NCBI RefSeq assembly: GCF_030150155.1 | Contig: NZ_JASLGR010000029.1 | Coordinates: 1 to 64,000 of the forward strand | DNA: 64,000 nt | Reading direction: 5' to 3' | Source: Nocardioides sp. | GTDB lineage: Bacteria; Actinomycetota; Actinomycetes; Propionibacteriales; Nocardioidaceae | In this document: piece after piece, positions 26,274 through 34,568 of the stretch | Numbering within the stretch: position 1 is the stretch's first letter | Layout: the number at the start of each line of letters is the position of its first letter | The notes under the pieces: generated by a model | The model's input: only the letters and a program-made list of their open reading frames with translations | Told to the model about the DNA's origin: nothing | Database searches by the model: none | Translations under genes and position numbers: made by a program

Positions 26274-26960
26274 TTGAAGTTCCGTCGCAAGTCCACGCCC
26301 GCCGAGGCAGCGCCTGAGGTCGAGGCCGCCCCGAGCACGCCTGAGTCGTCCGACCCGTCCGCGCCCAGCGCGGAGGGGACCGAGGCCGCCGAGACCATCG
26401 AGGTGCCGATCGGGCCCTACGACATCGACGCGATCCCGGTGCCGATGGACCAGGTCGACCGCGTCGACCTGGGCTCCATCCTGGTCGCGCCGGTGCCCAA
26501 CTGCGAGCTGCGCCTGCAGATCGACGAGAACACCCAGGAGGTCCAGGCCGTCCTGCTCACCTCCGACGAGGGCGCCCTGGAGCTGCGTGCCTTCGCCGCC
26601 CCGCGCAACGGCGACCTGTGGACCGAGATCCGGCCCCAGCTGGCCGCCGACATCACCTCGCGTGGTGGCGTCAGCGAGGAGATCGACGGCCCGTGGGGCG
26701 TCCACCTCGTCGGCCAGATGCCGGTCGTGATGCCCGACGGCACCGAGGGTGTCCAGGCCTCGCGGATCATCGGCATCAACGGCCCGCGCTGGATGCTGCG
26801 CGCCACCCTGATCGGTCGCCCGGCCGTCGACGGCGAGTACGCCGGCACCTGGCTCCAGGGCATCGCCGCCTCGGTCGTGCGCCGTGGCAACCACGCCCTG
26901 CCGGTCGGCGAGGCGCTGCCGCTGGTGATGCCGGTGCAGCAGCAGTCCCCGGACGCCTGA
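26274..26960 (+). CDS. DUF3710 family protein
   Basis: A 228-residue soluble protein with an acidic Pro/Ala-rich N-terminus (KFRRKSTPAEAAPEVE) and the conserved core PYDIDAIPVPMDQVDRVDLG, then DGPWGVHLVGQMPV and GINGPRWMLRATLIG. The family is actinobacterial and of unknown function. I place the start at the TTG at 26274, because AGGAAGT lies just upstream and MKFRRK is the usual family start. The in-frame extension to 26184 overlaps dut. It is followed 6 nt later by the OB-fold gene. Confidence 0.82.
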   Translation: MKFRRKSTPAEAAPEVEAAPSTPESSDPSAPSAEGTEAAETIEVPIGPYDIDAIPVPMDQVDRVDLGSILVAPVPNCELRLQIDENTQEVQAVLLTSDEGALELRAFAAPRNGDLWTEIRPQLAADITSRGGVSEEIDGPWGVHLVGQMPVVMPDGTEGVQASRIIGINGPRWMLRATLIGRPAVDGEYAGTWLQGIAASVVRRGNHALPVGEALPLVMPVQQQSPDA

Positions 26961-26966
26961 TCCCCG

Positions 26967-27320
26967 ATGGGCAAGCTGCGTGACCGGCTCAGCGCCTGGG
27001 CCAACAACGACAGCCTGGAGGCACGCGATCTCCAGGAGGCCTACCGCGCCCAGGACGTCTACGCGATCGCGGAGGCACCTGACCGGGAGAAGGTCCGCCT
27101 GCGCGGCATCCTCAAGACCGTGACGCTGCGTCCGCGCGGCGGGGTGCCGGCCCTGGAGGCCGAGCTCTTCGACGGCACCGGCGTGGTGACCGTGGTGTGG
27201 CTGGGCCGTCGCCGGATCGCGGGCATCGTGCCCGGACGCTCGATCCAGGTCGCCGGCAGGATCGGCGCGTACGACGGCGCCCGGGTGCTCTACAACCCGC
27301 GCTACGAGCTGATCCCGTGA
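26967..27320 (+). CDS. OB-fold nucleic-acid-binding domain protein
   Basis: A 117-residue protein with a single tRNA_anti/OB-fold (VRLRGILKTVTLRP, GTGVVTVVWLGRRRIAGI, PGRSIQVAGRIGAYDG, RVLYNPRYEL), similar to the wedge OB domain of RecG. It probably binds single-stranded nucleic acid. It starts 6 nt after the DUF3710 gene and overlaps the DUF3159 gene by 4 nt (GTGA). No catalytic domain is present. Confidence 0.83.
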   Translation: MGKLRDRLSAWANNDSLEARDLQEAYRAQDVYAIAEAPDREKVRLRGILKTVTLRPRGGVPALEAELFDGTGVVTVVWLGRRRIAGIVPGRSIQVAGRIGAYDGARVLYNPRYELIP

Positions 27321-28159
27321 GCGAGCAGCGCCCCGAGCCCGGCGAGAACGCTGCCGCCGCGGCGGAGCCCGCCACCGAGCCGGAGTCCTTCGCGGAGACC
27401 GTCTCGGAGGTCGTGCACGAGGTGCTGCACGACGGTGAGCAGCCGACCGCGCCCGCCTCCCTGGACACCGTCGAGGCCGTCGTACGGCGGCAGATGGCGC
27501 AGTCCCTGGGCGGCAAGCGCGGCATGATCGAGGCCGGTGTGCCGTCGATCATCTTCACGATCCTGTGGCTCACCACCAAGGACCTCAAGCTGGCGCTGCT
27601 GTGTGCCGGTGGCGTCGCGGTCGCGGCGCTGGTGGTGCGGCTGGTGCAGCGCTCCTCGACGCAGTACGTGCTCAACGCGATCTTCGGCATCCTGATCGGC
27701 TGGGTCTTCGTCAGGATCGCCGCGGGCAGCGGCGGCTCGGCCTCGGACCAGGCACTGGCCTACTTCCTGCCCGGGATCATCTGGAGCGGGGTCTACACGA
27801 TCGTGATGGGGATCTCCTGCTTGGCCGGCTGGCCGGTGATCGGCTTCATGGTCGGCTCGGTCAGCGGCGATCCGGTGGCCTGGCACGAGGACAAGCAGGT
27901 GGTGCGGCTGTGCCAGCGCCTGACCTGGCTCTTCCTGCTGCCCGGCGCCGTCGGAGTGATCGGCCAGGGGCCGCTGTGGCTGCTGGGTCACACCGGTGCG
28001 ATCACCGCCTCGACCGCGGTCGCGATCATCGTCGTGCTGCGCCTGGGCCTGGGCTGGGTGCTGCGGATCGGCTCGTGGGCGGCGATGATCTGGCTGCTGG
28101 CGCGCAACGCGACGCCGGTGGAGCCGAGCGCGGCCGGCACCAAGCCTGAGCCTGCTTGA
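27317..28159 (+). CDS. DUF3159 family membrane protein
   Basis: A 280-residue protein with an acidic cytoplasmic N-terminus (about 60 residues) and six predicted membrane helices. The family signature SLGGKRGMIEAGVPSIIFT precedes helix 1. VQRSSTQYVLNAIFGI, PGIIWSGVYTIVMGISCLAGWP and the loop DPVAWHEDKQVVRLCQRLTW are all typical of DUF3159. The function is unknown. The GTG start overlaps the OB-fold gene by 4 nt, and a terminator follows. Confidence 0.85.
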   Translation: MSEQRPEPGENAAAAAEPATEPESFAETVSEVVHEVLHDGEQPTAPASLDTVEAVVRRQMAQSLGGKRGMIEAGVPSIIFTILWLTTKDLKLALLCAGGVAVAALVVRLVQRSSTQYVLNAIFGILIGWVFVRIAAGSGGSASDQALAYFLPGIIWSGVYTIVMGISCLAGWPVIGFMVGSVSGDPVAWHEDKQVVRLCQRLTWLFLLPGAVGVIGQGPLWLLGHTGAITASTAVAIIVVLRLGLGWVLRIGSWAAMIWLLARNATPVEPSAAGTKPEPA

Positions 28160-28205
28160 GCCCGCCTGAGTCTGCGTGAGCCTGGTCAGGCTCACCGACC
28201 AACGC

Positions 28206-28247
28206 ATCGGGCCCGGCCCGCGGAGTGATCCGCGAGCCGGGCCCGAT
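28206..28247. terminator. intrinsic terminator between convergent DUF3159 and ceoC
   Basis: A perfect 12-bp stem (ATCGGGCCCGGC at 28206-28217, complement at 28236-28247) with an inner CCGCGG-like extension lies between the two convergent stops and can serve both. Confidence 0.85.
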
Positions 28248-28264
28248 CTGGTCTGCGCGGTGGG

Positions 28265-28936
28265 TCAGCCGCCGTGCTTGGACGGGGCGAGCATCCGCTC
28301 GAGCTCGTCCTCCTTGTCGGCCGGGACGATGAACATCAGCTCGTCGCCCGACTCGATCGGCTGCGCCGGGTCCGGGGTGTAGACCATCCCGTCGCGCAGG
28401 ATCGTGACCAGGGCACAGTTGTCCGGCAACGGGATCAGACCGGCCTGCTTGCCGACGTACGGCGAATCGGCGGGCAGCACGATCTCGACCAGGTTCGCGT
28501 TGCCCTGGCGGAAGGTGAAGAGCCGGACCAGGTCGCCGACGGTGACGGCCTCCTCGACCAGTGCCGACATGATCCGCGGGGTGGAGACGTTGACGTCGAC
28601 CCCCCACGCCTCGGTGAAGAGCCACTCGTTGTGCGGGTGGTTGACCCGGCCGACGGTGCGGGGCACGCCGAACTCGGTCTTGGCGAGCAGCGAGGTGACC
28701 AGGTTGACCTTGTCGTCACCGGTCGCGGCGATCACGACGTCGCAGCGGTCCAGGCGGGCCTCCTCCAGGGAGGAGAGCTCGCACGAGTCGGCCAGCAGCC
28801 ACTCGGCGTCCGGCACCCGCTCGGGACGGATCGAGTCGGGGTTCTTGTCGATCAGCAGGATCTCGTGGCCGTTGATGATCAGCTCGCGGGCGATGGAGCG
28901 ACCCACGGCGCCGGCTCCGGCGATGGCGACGCGCAT
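28265..28936 (-). CDS. ceoC: TrkA-type potassium uptake regulator (RCK protein)
   Basis: A 223-residue cytoplasmic protein with a TrkA-N/RCK NAD(H)-binding domain (MRVAIAGAGAVGRSIARELI, GxGxxG at about residues 7-12; acidic ILLIDKNPDS) and a C-terminal TrkA-C domain (GDELMFIVPADKEDELERML). Such proteins gate or regulate Trk/Ktr-type potassium transporters in response to nucleotides. It lies 1 nt downstream of a second TrkA protein, the arrangement of mycobacterial ceoB-ceoC. No membrane subunit of the Trk type is in the window. Confidence 0.87.
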   Translation of the reverse strand: MRVAIAGAGAVGRSIARELIINGHEILLIDKNPDSIRPERVPDAEWLLADSCELSSLEEARLDRCDVVIAATGDDKVNLVTSLLAKTEFGVPRTVGRVNHPHNEWLFTEAWGVDVNVSTPRIMSALVEEAVTVGDLVRLFTFRQGNANLVEIVLPADSPYVGKQAGLIPLPDNCALVTILRDGMVYTPDPAQPIESGDELMFIVPADKEDELERMLAPSKHGG

Positions 28937-28937
28937 G

Positions 28938-29600
28938 TCAGGACTCCTGAGGACCGGCGTTGAGGGTGTCGTAGACGTGCTGCGCGTTCTCCTCGCGCAT
29001 CACCAGGTGGAGCATGTCGCCCTCCTGGATCACCGAGTCGCGGGTCGGCAGCACGCCCTCGCCGAGGCGGTCGATCCAGGCGATCCGGCTCTGGGACTGC
29101 TCCTGGAAGTGGATCGTGCGCTGACCGATCCAGGCCTCGGTGATCGGGACCTGGTCGAGCCGGATCGTGCCCGAGGGGTCACGGTAGTCGGGCTCGGCTC
29201 CGGCGGGCAGCAGCCGCCGCAGGACCTGGTCCGAGGTCCACTTCACGGTCGCGACCGTGGTGATGCCCAGACGCTGGTAGACCTCGGCACGGCCCGGGTC
29301 GTAGATCCGGGCGACGACCTGCTGGATCCCGAACGTCTCGCGCGCCACGCGGGCGGCGATGATGTTCGAGTTGTCACCGCTGGAGACGGCGGCGAAGGCG
29401 TCGGCGCGACTGATCCCGGCCTTCTCCAGCACCTCCTGGTCGAAGCCGACACCGGTGATCTTGTCACCGTTGAAGGTCGGGCCGAGACGGCGGAACGCAT
29501 CGGGCTCGGTGTCGATCACCGAGACGGTGTGGTTCCGGTCCTCGAGGCTGCGCGCGAGGGTGGAGCCGACCCGGCCGCACCCCATGATCACAACATGCAC
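28938..29600 (-). CDS. ceoB: TrkA-type potassium uptake regulator (RCK protein)
   Basis: A 220-residue RCK protein with the dinucleotide motif MGCGRVGSTLARSLEDR, an acidic ribose-binding end (VSVIDTEPDA) and a TrkA-C domain (SVIQEGDMLHLVMREEN). The GTG at 29600 is used because VHVVIMGCGRVG is the usual start; the longer frame to 29753 overlaps the divergent permease. It is co-transcribed with ceoC. The divergent neighbour is a KimA-like permease, so the three probably share a potassium role. Confidence 0.87.
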   Translation of the reverse strand: MHVVIMGCGRVGSTLARSLEDRNHTVSVIDTEPDAFRRLGPTFNGDKITGVGFDQEVLEKAGISRADAFAAVSSGDNSNIIAARVARETFGIQQVVARIYDPGRAEVYQRLGITTVATVKWTSDQVLRRLLPAGAEPDYRDPSGTIRLDQVPITEAWIGQRTIHFQEQSQSRIAWIDRLGEGVLPTRDSVIQEGDMLHLVMREENAQHVYDTLNAGPQES

Positions 29601-29659
29601 TCGCTGAGCGTAGCCGTGGAGGAGCCCTAGCGCCGCACTGTGCCGTAGCGTTGCGCCTC

Positions 29660-31690
29660 GTGGGTGTCGGCGATGTCTCCAAGCGGATCCTGATCGGCCG
29701 CAAGCTCCGCAGTTCGCAGTTGGGGGAGACCCTGCTGCCCAAGCGGATCGCACTGCCGGTCTTCGCCAGCGATGCGCTCTCGTCCGTGGCCTATGCGCCC
29801 GACGAGGTCTTCATCATGCTGTCGTTGGCCGGGATCTCGGCGTACGCGTTCTCCTGGAAGATCGCGATCGCTGTCGCGGTCGTGATGGCGGCGGTGATCG
29901 CCTCCTACCGGCAGACGGTGCACGCCTACCCGAGCGGTGGTGGCGACTACGAGGTGGCCACGGTCAACCTCGGCTCTCGCGCCGGTACGACGGTTGCGTG
30001 CGCGTTGATCGTGGACTACATGCTCACCGTGGCGGTGTCGATCTCCTCGGGGGCGAACTACGCCAGCGCAGCGATACCCGCGTTCCAGGGCCACGAGGCC
30101 ACCCTCGCGGTGGCGCTCGTGGTGGTGCTGACAGCGATGAACCTGCGCGGGATCCGCGAGGCCGGCAGTGCCTTCGCGTGGCCGACGTACGCGTTCATGG
30201 TGGCGATCCTCGGCACCGCGGTGGCCGGGTTCGTGATGTGGGCGACCGGCAACCTGCCGCACGTGGAGAGCTCGAACTTCGACATCACCCCGCGCGAGGG
30301 GATGGAGTCGCCGCTGTCGACCGCGGCCCTGCTGTTCCTGCTGGCGCGGGCCTTTTCCAGCGGTTGTGCGGCCCTGACCGGTGTGGAGGCGATCTCCAAC
30401 GGCGTACCGGCGTTCCGGCGACCGAAGTCGAAGAACGCCGCCACCACGCTGCTGCTGCTCGGTCTGATCGCGATCTCGATGATGGTGAGCATCATCGTGC
30501 TGGCCAAGGAGATGGGTCTGCGGTTCGTGGACCCATCGGACCAGCACCGGCTCACCCTCAACGGGGTGCCGCTGGGCGACTCCCACACCCAGAACGCGGT
30601 GATCGCGCAGGTCTCCAAGGCGGTCTGGGCCGACTTCCCGCCGGGCTTCTACCTCACCGTCACGGTGACCGGCCTGATCCTGGTGCTGGCGGCGAACACG
30701 GCGTTCAACGGCTTCCCGGTGCTCGGCTCGATCCTGGCCCGCGACGGCTTCGCGCCGCGTGCCCTCGGCTCGCGCGGTGACCGGCTGGCGTACTCCAACG
30801 GCATCGTCTTCCTCGCGGTGATGGCCGCGGTGCTGATCATCGCCTTCGATGCGCAGACCACGAAGCTGATCCAGCTCTACATCGTGGGTGTCTTCGTCTC
30901 GTTCAACCTGAGTCAGCTCGGCATGATCAGGCACTGGACCCGTGAGATGGCCGCCGAGCACGACCCGATCAAGCGACGCTCGATGATGCGCTCGCGCACG
31001 ATCAACACGATCGGCCTGACCTTCACCGCCGTCGTGCTGGTGGTCGTCCTGATCACGAAGTTCCTGGCCGGTGCCTGGATCACGATCCTGGCGATGATCT
31101 TCTTCTACATCGTGATGCGGCGCATCCGCAGCCACTACGACAAGGTCGAGGTGGAGCTCGAGGCCGGCGACGAGGACAAGGTCATGCCGACCCGGGTGCA
31201 CGCGATGGTGCTGGTCTCCAAGCTGCACAAGCCGACGCTGCGGGCGCTCGCGTTCGCTCAGGCGACGCGGCCCAACACGCTCGAGGCCGTCACGGTCTCG
31301 ATGGACGACGAGACCACCGCCAAGCTGCTGGAGGAGTGGGACGAGCGCCACTTCGACATCCCGCTCAAGGTGCTGCACTCGCCCTACCGCGAGCTGATCC
31401 GCCCAATCATCGACTACGCGACGGCGATCCGGAAGGCGAACCCGCGCGGCGTGGTCGCCGTCTACATCCCCGAGTACGTCGTCGGCCGCTGGTGGGAGTC
31501 GCTGCTGCACAACCAGTCGGCGCTGCGGCTCAAGGCGCGGCTGCTCTTCACCCCCGGGGTGATGGTCATCTCCGTGCCGTACCAGCTGGTCTCGGGCCTG
31601 CGGAAGGCCAAGGAGCTGCGCGATACCGCGTGGGTCCGCCCGGGCAGCATCCGACGTGACGACGACCGAGACAAGCAGGTGCGACTGTGA
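29660..31690 (+). CDS. APC-superfamily permease, KimA-like
   Basis: A 676-residue membrane protein with about twelve helices and a soluble C-terminal domain of some 180 residues. The N-terminus (KRILIGRKL, then GETLLPKRIALPVFASDALSSVAYAPDE) matches the KimA/YdaO branch of the APC superfamily, whose founder is a c-di-AMP-regulated potassium importer; many homologues are annotated only as amino acid permeases. The start is either GTG 29660 or TTG 29651; neither has a clear ribosome site. It overlaps the next gene by 4 nt. Confidence 0.82.
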   Translation: MGVGDVSKRILIGRKLRSSQLGETLLPKRIALPVFASDALSSVAYAPDEVFIMLSLAGISAYAFSWKIAIAVAVVMAAVIASYRQTVHAYPSGGGDYEVATVNLGSRAGTTVACALIVDYMLTVAVSISSGANYASAAIPAFQGHEATLAVALVVVLTAMNLRGIREAGSAFAWPTYAFMVAILGTAVAGFVMWATGNLPHVESSNFDITPREGMESPLSTAALLFLLARAFSSGCAALTGVEAISNGVPAFRRPKSKNAATTLLLLGLIAISMMVSIIVLAKEMGLRFVDPSDQHRLTLNGVPLGDSHTQNAVIAQVSKAVWADFPPGFYLTVTVTGLILVLAANTAFNGFPVLGSILARDGFAPRALGSRGDRLAYSNGIVFLAVMAAVLIIAFDAQTTKLIQLYIVGVFVSFNLSQLGMIRHWTREMAAEHDPIKRRSMMRSRTINTIGLTFTAVVLVVVLITKFLAGAWITILAMIFFYIVMRRIRSHYDKVEVELEAGDEDKVMPTRVHAMVLVSKLHKPTLRALAFAQATRPNTLEAVTVSMDDETTAKLLEEWDERHFDIPLKVLHSPYRELIRPIIDYATAIRKANPRGVVAVYIPEYVVGRWWESLLHNQSALRLKARLLFTPGVMVISVPYQLVSGLRKAKELRDTAWVRPGSIRRDDDRDKQVRL

Positions 31691-32910
31691 GCCCGAAGCC
31701 CGAGGGCAGGCCCGATCGGCGTCGTCACGGTGGCCGCGGTAACGGTGGGCGCCCGGTCCGGGCGCGCCAGCCCCGCGGACGCTCCCGGGTAGGGGAGCGG
31801 TTCGAGGCGGTCGTCGGACCCGTCGCCCACGGCGGCCACTGCGTCGCCCGGGTGGCCGACGGGGAGTCCCAGCGGGTCGTCTTCGTCCGGCGCGCCCTGC
31901 CGGGGGAGCGGGTCGTGCTGGAGATCACCGAAGGCACCGACGGCGACAGGTTCTGGCGCGGTGACGCGATCGAGATCCTGTCGGCGGCACCGGACCGCGT
32001 GGCGGCGCCCTGCCCCGCCGCGCGACCGGGTGGCTGTGGTGGCTGCGACTTCCAGCACGTCACGCTGGCGGCACAGCGGGGGCTGAAGGCCACGGTGGTC
32101 CGCGAGCAGCTGTCGCGGCTGGCGGGGCTCGACGTCGACGTCGAGGTCGAGGCGGTCCCCGGCGACGTCGAGGGTCTGCGCTGGCGGACCCGGCAGCGGT
32201 ACGTCGACGTGCCCGGCGCCCCGCACGCCCGCGGGATGCGCGCCTTCCGCTCCCACGACGTGATCCCGGTCGAGGAGTGCCTGATCGCGGCCCCGGGGGC
32301 GCGCGAGGGCGGTGCCGGTAGTGAGGAGACGGTCGTGGAGACCGTCGCCGTGGGCTCCGAGGAGCACCGGTTCACCGTCGCCGCCGACGGCTTCTGGCAG
32401 GTCCACCCCGGGGCACCGTCGACCCTGGTCTCCACCGTGCTGTCGATGCTGGACCCGCAGCCGGGGGAGTCCGTCCTGGACCTCTTCTCCGGCGTCGGCC
32501 TGTTCGCCGCGTTCCTCGCCGACCACGTCGGCCCCACCGGCCGGATCGTCGCGATCGAGGGGGACCGTCGGGCATCGGCGTACTCCGCGCAGAACGTGCC
32601 GTCGGCCGAGGTCGCCTGCGGCGACGTCGCCACGGTGCTGGGCTCCGACTTCACCGACGAGTTCGACCTCGTCGTCCTGGACCCGCCCCGCGAGGGCGCC
32701 CGCCGCGCCGTGGTCGAGGCCGTGCTCGCCCGTTCGCCGAGGGCCGTGGCGTACGTCGCCTGCGACCCGGCAGCGCTGGCGCGGGATGTCGCGCTGTTCG
32801 CTGACGGGGGCTATGAGCTGGCGCAGCTGCGGGCGTTCGATCTATTTCCGATGACGCACCACGTGGAATGTGTTGCTTTGCTGACGAAAACCGGCTCTGA
32901 CCTGCGGTGA
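31687..32910 (+). CDS. TRAM-domain class I SAM-dependent RNA uracil-5-methyltransferase
   Basis: This 407-residue RumA/RlmD/TrmA-family enzyme makes 5-methyluridine in rRNA or tRNA. An Arg-rich N-terminal tail precedes a TRAM domain (RFEAVVGPVAHGGHCVARV). Fe-S-type cysteines lie in CPAARPGGCGGCDFQHV. The SAM motif is VLDLFSGVGLFAAFLA, followed by DPPREGARR and the catalytic cysteine in YVACDPAALARD. The C-terminal LFPMTHHVECVALLTKTG is encoded by sequence duplicated at 34356. The GTG start overlaps the permease stop by 4 nt. Its 3' end appears to be an integration target, so the terminal codons may come from the inserted element. Confidence 0.9.
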   Translation: MSPKPEGRPDRRRHGGRGNGGRPVRARQPRGRSRVGERFEAVVGPVAHGGHCVARVADGESQRVVFVRRALPGERVVLEITEGTDGDRFWRGDAIEILSAAPDRVAAPCPAARPGGCGGCDFQHVTLAAQRGLKATVVREQLSRLAGLDVDVEVEAVPGDVEGLRWRTRQRYVDVPGAPHARGMRAFRSHDVIPVEECLIAAPGAREGGAGSEETVVETVAVGSEEHRFTVAADGFWQVHPGAPSTLVSTVLSMLDPQPGESVLDLFSGVGLFAAFLADHVGPTGRIVAIEGDRRASAYSAQNVPSAEVACGDVATVLGSDFTDEFDLVVLDPPREGARRAVVEAVLARSPRAVAYVACDPAALARDVALFADGGYELAQLRAFDLFPMTHHVECVALLTKTGSDLR

Positions 32911-32969
32911 TGCATTTGGGGCTGACGGGGAATTCCACCTCGCAGGGGCCTTAGTGCCCGGTTTGGGCC
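32848..32969 (+). repeat. left copy of duplicated methyltransferase 3' end (putative attL)
   Basis: 122 bp covering the last codons of the methyltransferase gene and about 60 bp beyond its stop. It recurs at 34356-34476. The first 29 bp (CCGATGACGCACCACGT and onward to TGTGTTGC) differ by one base; the remainder is roughly three-quarters identical and both copies end in CCCGGTTTGGGCC. This is the pattern left by site-specific insertion into a gene 3' end. Confidence 0.75.
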
Positions 32970-33034
32970 CGCTTTGAGGTTGCGAGCCCGCTTCTGGTTG
33001 ATTGGAGGGCGGCCCTTGACGGGGCACAGCCGGG

Positions 33035-33358
33035 CTACGTCGCCGGCGGCAACGCGTGGCCGGATCGGGCACCGGGGGCGAGGCGTTCGGTCGCTGCCCG
33101 GTAGTCCGGAACGACGAGTTTTCGGCTGATGTCATGCCGCTCCGTCACAGCCTTGGAGGTGTGGCCGAGTTGAGTGCTGGCCGCTTCCGCGTCGTAGAAC
33201 TCGTCGATTTCGGTCGCGACGGTGCGTCGGAAGGCGTGCGGCGTCACATCCTGAAGGACCTCGACGTCTGCGTTGTCACCTATCTGTGCAGCAGACCCCC
33301 GAAGGTGCCCGGAGGCGTTCTCACTGATCGGAGTGGCTTTCCTACCTGTTCGTACAGG
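33035..33358 (-). pseudogene. decayed tyrosine recombinase (integrase) C-terminus
   Basis: An open frame of 107 codons, preceded by an in-frame TGA at 33359-33361, encodes the end of a phage-type integrase. Visible pieces are VTPHAFRRTVATEID (the HxxR box), TQLGHTSKAVTERHDI (second histidine in LGH) and VVPDYRAATERLA. The catalytic tyrosine normally found right after TERH is Asp here (GAC, one change from TAC), and the first catalytic arginine lies in the lost part. It is therefore inactive. It sits between the two copies of the methyltransferase 3' end, as expected for a relic of the element that inserted there. Confidence 0.8.
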
Positions 33359-33415
33359 TCAGGAGAACGTCCGACCCAGATGTCGTCATGGAGATCCGAC
33401 TGGCCGGCTCTGCCG

Positions 33416-33778
33416 CTACTCCCAATCGGTTGTCGGGTCGAAGTTCAGGGCCGGGTCCTGGACCTCGTGGAGGAGCCGAGCGATCTGGAGCTGATCGCCG
33501 ACCCAGCGACAGATCAGGACATGCCGTGGCTTTCGCACGCGGCCGCCCGGACTGTGCATGACGCCCTGGGCGAGGTGCCAACTGAGGAGGTCGCCGCGCA
33601 ACTCGCCTCGTTTCTTGAATCCGAGGGTGTTGGGGTCCTGAGCAGCGTGTGCGATCGCGGCCGCGATGAGCGCCGAGTATCGGGCCTCTGCGTCGGCGCC
33701 GAAGTTCTCGAAGGACCACTCCAGCGCGTGTGCGATGTCGTTCTGGGCCGAGCCTGAGATGTGAGGCTCGGGCTTCAC
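33416..33778 (-). CDS. ParE/RelE-family toxin
   Basis: A 120-residue protein resembling RelE/ParE-superfamily toxins (HISGSAQNDIAHALEWSFENFG at the start, and EVQDPALNFDPTTDWE at the end). ParE poisons gyrase and RelE cleaves mRNA; which applies is not clear. The central stretch (FKKRGELRGDLLSWHLAQGV with MHSPGGRVRKPRHVLICRW) retains the usual basic residues, so it may be functional. Its start overlaps the antitoxin stop by 4 nt (ATGA), the standard antitoxin-first arrangement. Confidence 0.75.
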   Translation of the reverse strand: MKPEPHISGSAQNDIAHALEWSFENFGADAEARYSALIAAAIAHAAQDPNTLGFKKRGELRGDLLSWHLAQGVMHSPGGRVRKPRHVLICRWVGDQLQIARLLHEVQDPALNFDPTTDWE

Positions 33779-34062
33779 TGCCCCGGCGTCCTCGGGGAGA
33801 GACGTGGGCTCAGCCCGTTGATAAACGCGGGGAGGTCCTCAGCGGCGACCGCAGTGAATCGACCGTTCTCGAGGTCATCAAGCCCGGTCTGAACTGCCTC
33901 GCGGAACGCCTCGACCTTGGCGTCGTGTGCCCGGCGGTCGGCTTCCATCTTCCGGAGTGCGAAGTCGACGACTTCGGCCGCGTCCTTCGCCTCTCCACTC
34001 TCGACGACAGCAGCGACGTACTCTCGGCCGTGGTCGCTGAGTGGGACGTTTTGCGTGGTCAT
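33775..34062 (-). CDS. ParD-type antitoxin
   Basis: A 95-residue protein starting MTTQNVPLSDHGREYVAAVV. It has a ribbon-helix-helix N-terminus (VPLSDHGREYVAAVVESGEA, then AEVVDFALRKMEADR) as in ParD antitoxins, and a C-terminal region that would wrap the toxin. It would neutralise the toxin and autoregulate the operon. The ATG at 34062 follows GGAGGCGCCCCG; the longer frame to 34248 lacks similarity. The module sits inside the decayed integrative element and may be what has kept this remnant in place. Confidence 0.78.
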   Translation of the reverse strand: MTTQNVPLSDHGREYVAAVVESGEAKDAAEVVDFALRKMEADRRAHDAKVEAFREAVQTGLDDLENGRFTAVAAEDLPAFINGLSPRLSPRTPGQ

Positions 34063-34568
34063 CGGGGCGCCTCCTGAGTCGATTCTAGCGCCGAAGGGGC
34101 GGGAGGGCGGGGCGCGACGCGGTTCGCTGTGGGAGAGCGGTGCCACCACCCGAACCTGTGGTCGTTTGCGACCGTCAGCGACTGCTGACAGCAGGGCGCA
34201 CTTTGGGCGCACATTGGTTCGCAAAGGCCCGCAACCGACCACCGCCACAAGCGGGGTTCGAAATCGACATCATCGCAGGTCAGCGGACATTTTCGCCTGC
34301 CAATCGCAGCCGGGCGCAAACACCTGCAATCACGCGTAGCCTCGCCGGTGTGTTCCCGATGACGCACCACGTCGAATGTGTTGCGCTGCTGATGAGAACA
34401 GGGCCGACTTGCGGTGACGCCTTCGGTGCTGGCGGGCAGTTCCGCCTCGAGGGGATCTGAGGGCCCGGTTTGGGCCAGCTTGGACATTGCACGCACGTCC
34501 GGGCCCTCGGAACGGGGCCGTCGGTATGACCATCGAGTTCACCGCTCCGAGGACGGCCGTGCTCACGA
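34063..34568. other. gene-free remnant DNA holding the right att-like copy
   Basis: I see no convincing gene in these 506 bases. Left of 34356 is unassigned sequence of lower GC than the core, and right of it the duplicated methyltransferase tail. A plus-strand frame at 34140-34460 is just the tail (VFPMTHHVECVALLMRTG) with unrelated upstream sequence. Confidence 0.6.
34356..34476 (+). repeat. right copy of duplicated methyltransferase 3' end (putative attR)
   Basis: 121 bp matching 32848-32969. In frame it still encodes VFPMTHHVECVALLMRTG, the end of an RNA methyltransferase, but no upstream gene is attached. It is likely the displaced native 3' end of the target gene, or the tail of an earlier insertion. 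Confidence 0.75.

Noticed and set aside
34140..34460. Plus-strand frame ending VFPMTHHVECVALLMRTG
   Set aside because: Only the last part resembles a methyltransferase; the upstream codons are unrelated. Treated as the displaced att-like gene end, not a gene.
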